From Spirochaetales bacterium (GTDB lineage Bacteria > Spirochaetota > Spirochaetia > JAGLYY01): DNA of 31,442 bases. The notes below the pieces were generated by a model. The model saw nothing but the letters and a program-made list of their open reading frames with translations. It was not told the DNA's origin and did not search any database. The DNA is taken from NCBI GenBank assembly GCA_023131935.1, contig JAGLYY010000132.1, forward strand, positions 1 through 31,442, in the 5' to 3' direction. Position 1 is the stretch's first letter; every line of letters begins with the position of its first letter. Positions 29,991 through 31,442 of this stretch are shown piece by piece. The position numbers and the translations under genes are program-made.

Positions 29991-30088
29991 GCCTAACGGT
30001 TCTGCGAATATGTGAAGTATAGCACGAAGTGCTATATCTGTCGCAGCCCGGAGCGAAGCGGAGCATATATTCGCTGTTGAGCTAGACG
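29991..30088 (-). other. Integron attC-like recombination site
   Basis: This imperfect palindrome of about 95 bases lies between two minus-strand genes. Read on the minus strand it ends in GTTAGGC (29997-29991), an exact GTTRRRY core, and begins near GTCTAGC, one mismatch from RYYYAAC. Six bases inside each outer box lies the inner pair GCGAATA/TATTCGC. The centre holds variable hairpins (AGCACGAAGTGCT and GGAGCGAAGCGG). It starts 28 bases after the S66 peptidase stop, with the yefM cassette after it. That gene-attC-gene order is as in integron arrays. Confidence 0.6.
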
Positions 30089-30115
30089 CGGTATAGTGGT
30101 TAAATGCTAAAGTTT

Positions 30116-31147
30116 TCAACAAAAAGCATTTTCCTTAATCGTAATTGATTCGTTATAAGGATCTATTTCAAAATTAATTCCAAGAGGTAATATGTGTCTT
30201 GGATCAGTATGTCCAATGTCGAGGTTCATCACTATGTTCAACTGATGACAATCAAATTCTTTAATAACTATTTTTTTTACTATTTCAGAGAGCTGTATGA
30301 TTTCTTCTTCGGAATAGTCTTTAGGTCTTGCTATAAGAAGGCCACTCAACTGATTTAATATACCTTGTATACCATAATTCCGAAGCCAATAGCCTACTTG
30401 TTCTGGTTTTGGCTTTTCTTCTGATGTCTCAATAAATAAAACTTTTCCTTTCCAAAATCCATTTTTTGGCCAAAAGTCGGTTCCATTAATGTCACACAAA
30501 ACCTCGATGCAACCTCCCCATATTGCACCATTTGACACACTCCCTTTATTTAGCCAAAAGTGGCCATTGGAATTTTCATATATTTTATCCACCAAACCAG
30601 TGTTTTTTATTTCACTCCATTGCTTATATTTATGACAATATGTGCTGAATGGATAAATATTAAAGTCGATAGTTTTTTTGAAAAAATTCATGTATTCAGC
30701 TATTGCTTCAGGGAAATTAAGCAATTGAGAAAATCCTGCCATAATGGAAGGACCATAAAACGTAACCAAACCAAGTGTATTTAAGTATGATAGAAAAGTT
30801 GTTGAATCTGAAAAGCCCATAATAAATTTAGGATTTTCAAGAATGAGATCAGTTTTTAGATATTTCAAGATTCTAACAGAATCATTTCCACCAATAGTAG
30901 AAATAATACCATCAATGGATTTATCAGCAAAAGCATTGTTCAAGTCTCTAGCCCGGAGCTGTGGATTTTCATAAACTTCCTGAGCTGCCATTTTTGAGGT
31001 AGGAAATTCTACAATTTGAAAATTAAACTGTTCCTTTAATACTTTTAGCCCATTTTCATAGATATGTGGAAAAATCGAAGGACCTCCCCATGATGGAGAA
31101 ACTATAGCAATTTTTGATCCCGACTTTAACATCTTTGGTTTTATCAT
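30116..31147 (-). CDS. S66 family peptidase (LD-carboxypeptidase / MccF-like)
   Basis: This 343-residue serine peptidase has its nucleophile Ser113 in GFSDST, Glu240 in FIETSEE and His313 in IGHTDP, which is the Ser-Glu-His triad of the S66 family. Also present are the IGGNDS loop (85-90) and GAIWGGCIEVL (207-217). S66 enzymes include LdcA, which trims the terminal D-Ala of recycled murein peptides, and MccF, which cleaves processed microcin C and gives self-immunity. Length and the GGNDS/ETSEEKP pattern favour the MccF-like branch. AGGAA precedes the ATG. As the gene directly before an attC-like site it may be a cassette carrying antibiotic-nucleotide resistance (inference). Confidence 0.88.
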   Translation of the reverse strand: MIKPKMLKSGSKIAIVSPSWGGPSIFPHIYENGLKVLKEQFNFQIVEFPTSKMAAQEVYENPQLRARDLNNAFADKSIDGIISTIGGNDSVRILKYLKTDLILENPKFIMGFSDSTTFLSYLNTLGLVTFYGPSIMAGFSQLLNFPEAIAEYMNFFKKTIDFNIYPFSTYCHKYKQWSEIKNTGLVDKIYENSNGHFWLNKGSVSNGAIWGGCIEVLCDINGTDFWPKNGFWKGKVLFIETSEEKPKPEQVGYWLRNYGIQGILNQLSGLLIARPKDYSEEEIIQLSEIVKKIVIKEFDCHQLNIVMNLDIGHTDPRHILPLGINFEIDPYNESITIKENAFC

Positions 31148-31240
31148 AATTTATTCCTGATTTGAAGATATTCTCCTATATCGCGACTATCTACTATTAG
31201 CCGAATTTCGTTTCTGCTTTTTGGGTTTATCAATAATATA

Positions 31241-31381
31241 TTACCCCGCACAATTTGTGCCATTTTTCGCAACAACATCCTTGATCATCCATTTCTCGTC
31301 GCCCGTGAAACCATCGATCCAAAAGACATAGTTGTTTGCCGTGTCGAGGAAACGGCCACCGTGCTCATAGTAGGCGTCCAT
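31241..31381 (-). pseudogene. Aldo/keto reductase N-terminal fragment
   Basis: A 46-residue frame begins MDAYYEHGGRFLDTANNYVF, followed by WIDGFTGDE. This is the beta-2/beta-3 region of aldo-keto reductases (G-G-x-F-x-D-T-A-x-x-Y) with catalytic-type Asp and Tyr. Homology stops after TGDE, the sequence turns unrelated (KWMIKDVV) and then stops; upstream there is an in-frame stop. Both ends are missing, so this is a fragment left by recombination. Confidence 0.6.
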
Positions 31382-31442
31382 GTGCCTGATACGCGATTTA
31401 TTGTGTTGTTATTATTTTCTTTGCCCAATCCGCAGCTCGTTC

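Noticed and set aside
1..31442. CRISPR array, tRNA or rRNA genes
   Set aside because: Read through both strands for regularly spaced repeats, T-loop and conserved rRNA stretches and found none.

Overview
The window reads as chromosomal DNA of a Gram-negative, anaerobic or microaerophilic bacterium. It holds an apolipoprotein N-acyltransferase, several lipoproteins with lipoboxes, many oxygen-sensitive Fe-S and radical-SAM proteins, and a cluster of NifX-like proteins with ferredoxin-bearing MinD-type ATPases. A spirochaete (Spirochaetia) fits the lax lipobox, the sigma-54 promoter and the integron-like attC site, but this assignment is inferred from gene content, not from a marker gene.

Layout. 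1-630: scar zone with the tail of a methyltransferase, an HNH-like N-terminal stub and an orphan YefM-type antitoxin. 630-3853 (minus): zinc alcohol dehydrogenase followed by a GAF-PAS hybrid histidine kinase. 3953-7721 (plus): a compact operon with a clear sigma-70 promoter. It encodes a DUF134 regulator, a DUF5320 protein, a Gly-rich zinc-ribbon protein, NifX-like protein 1, two MinD/Mrp-type ATPases each with two [4Fe-4S] motifs, and NifX-like protein 2. It resembles the ORP (orange protein) cluster of Desulfovibrio in composition and is the most system-like region here. 7747-9746: AraC-Ogt repair protein and an SLC10A7-like transporter. 9823-12350 (minus): a 596-residue protein with a probable nitronate-monooxygenase-like barrel, plus a DUF4197 lipoprotein. 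12614-16911 (plus): an Lnt with a large N-terminal extension and a lipoprotein alpha/beta hydrolase; a 46-bp repeat lies upstream of the first and downstream of the second.

17063-19138: second scar zone. It has a nucleotide-cyclase C-terminal stub, a BrnT/BrnA toxin-antitoxin pair with a tandem 11-bp operator, and a frameshifted methyltransferase. 19293-24200 (minus): a three-gene amino-acid oxidation operon. It encodes a fused 2Fe-2S/FAD/NAD/2x4Fe-4S/BFD oxidoreductase, a DAO-type FAD oxidoreductase and delta-1-pyrroline-5-carboxylate dehydrogenase, which together suggest anaerobic proline (or hydroxyproline) to glutamate oxidation. 24354-27737 (plus): a PAS-GGDEF-EAL protein with a degenerate GGDEF, and a KamA-family radical SAM enzyme that lacks the lysine-binding aspartates. 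27756-28181 (minus): Hsp20 behind a perfect sigma-54 promoter.

28300-31442: visibly AT-rich accessory segment with an IS21-like terminal repeat cluster, DUF3795 protein, yefM-yoeB with a TGTACA operator, an attC-like palindrome, an MccF/LD-carboxypeptidase-type S66 peptidase and an aldo-keto reductase fragment. Gene stubs, toxin-antitoxin modules and the attC-like site at both ends point to repeated insertion and recombination.
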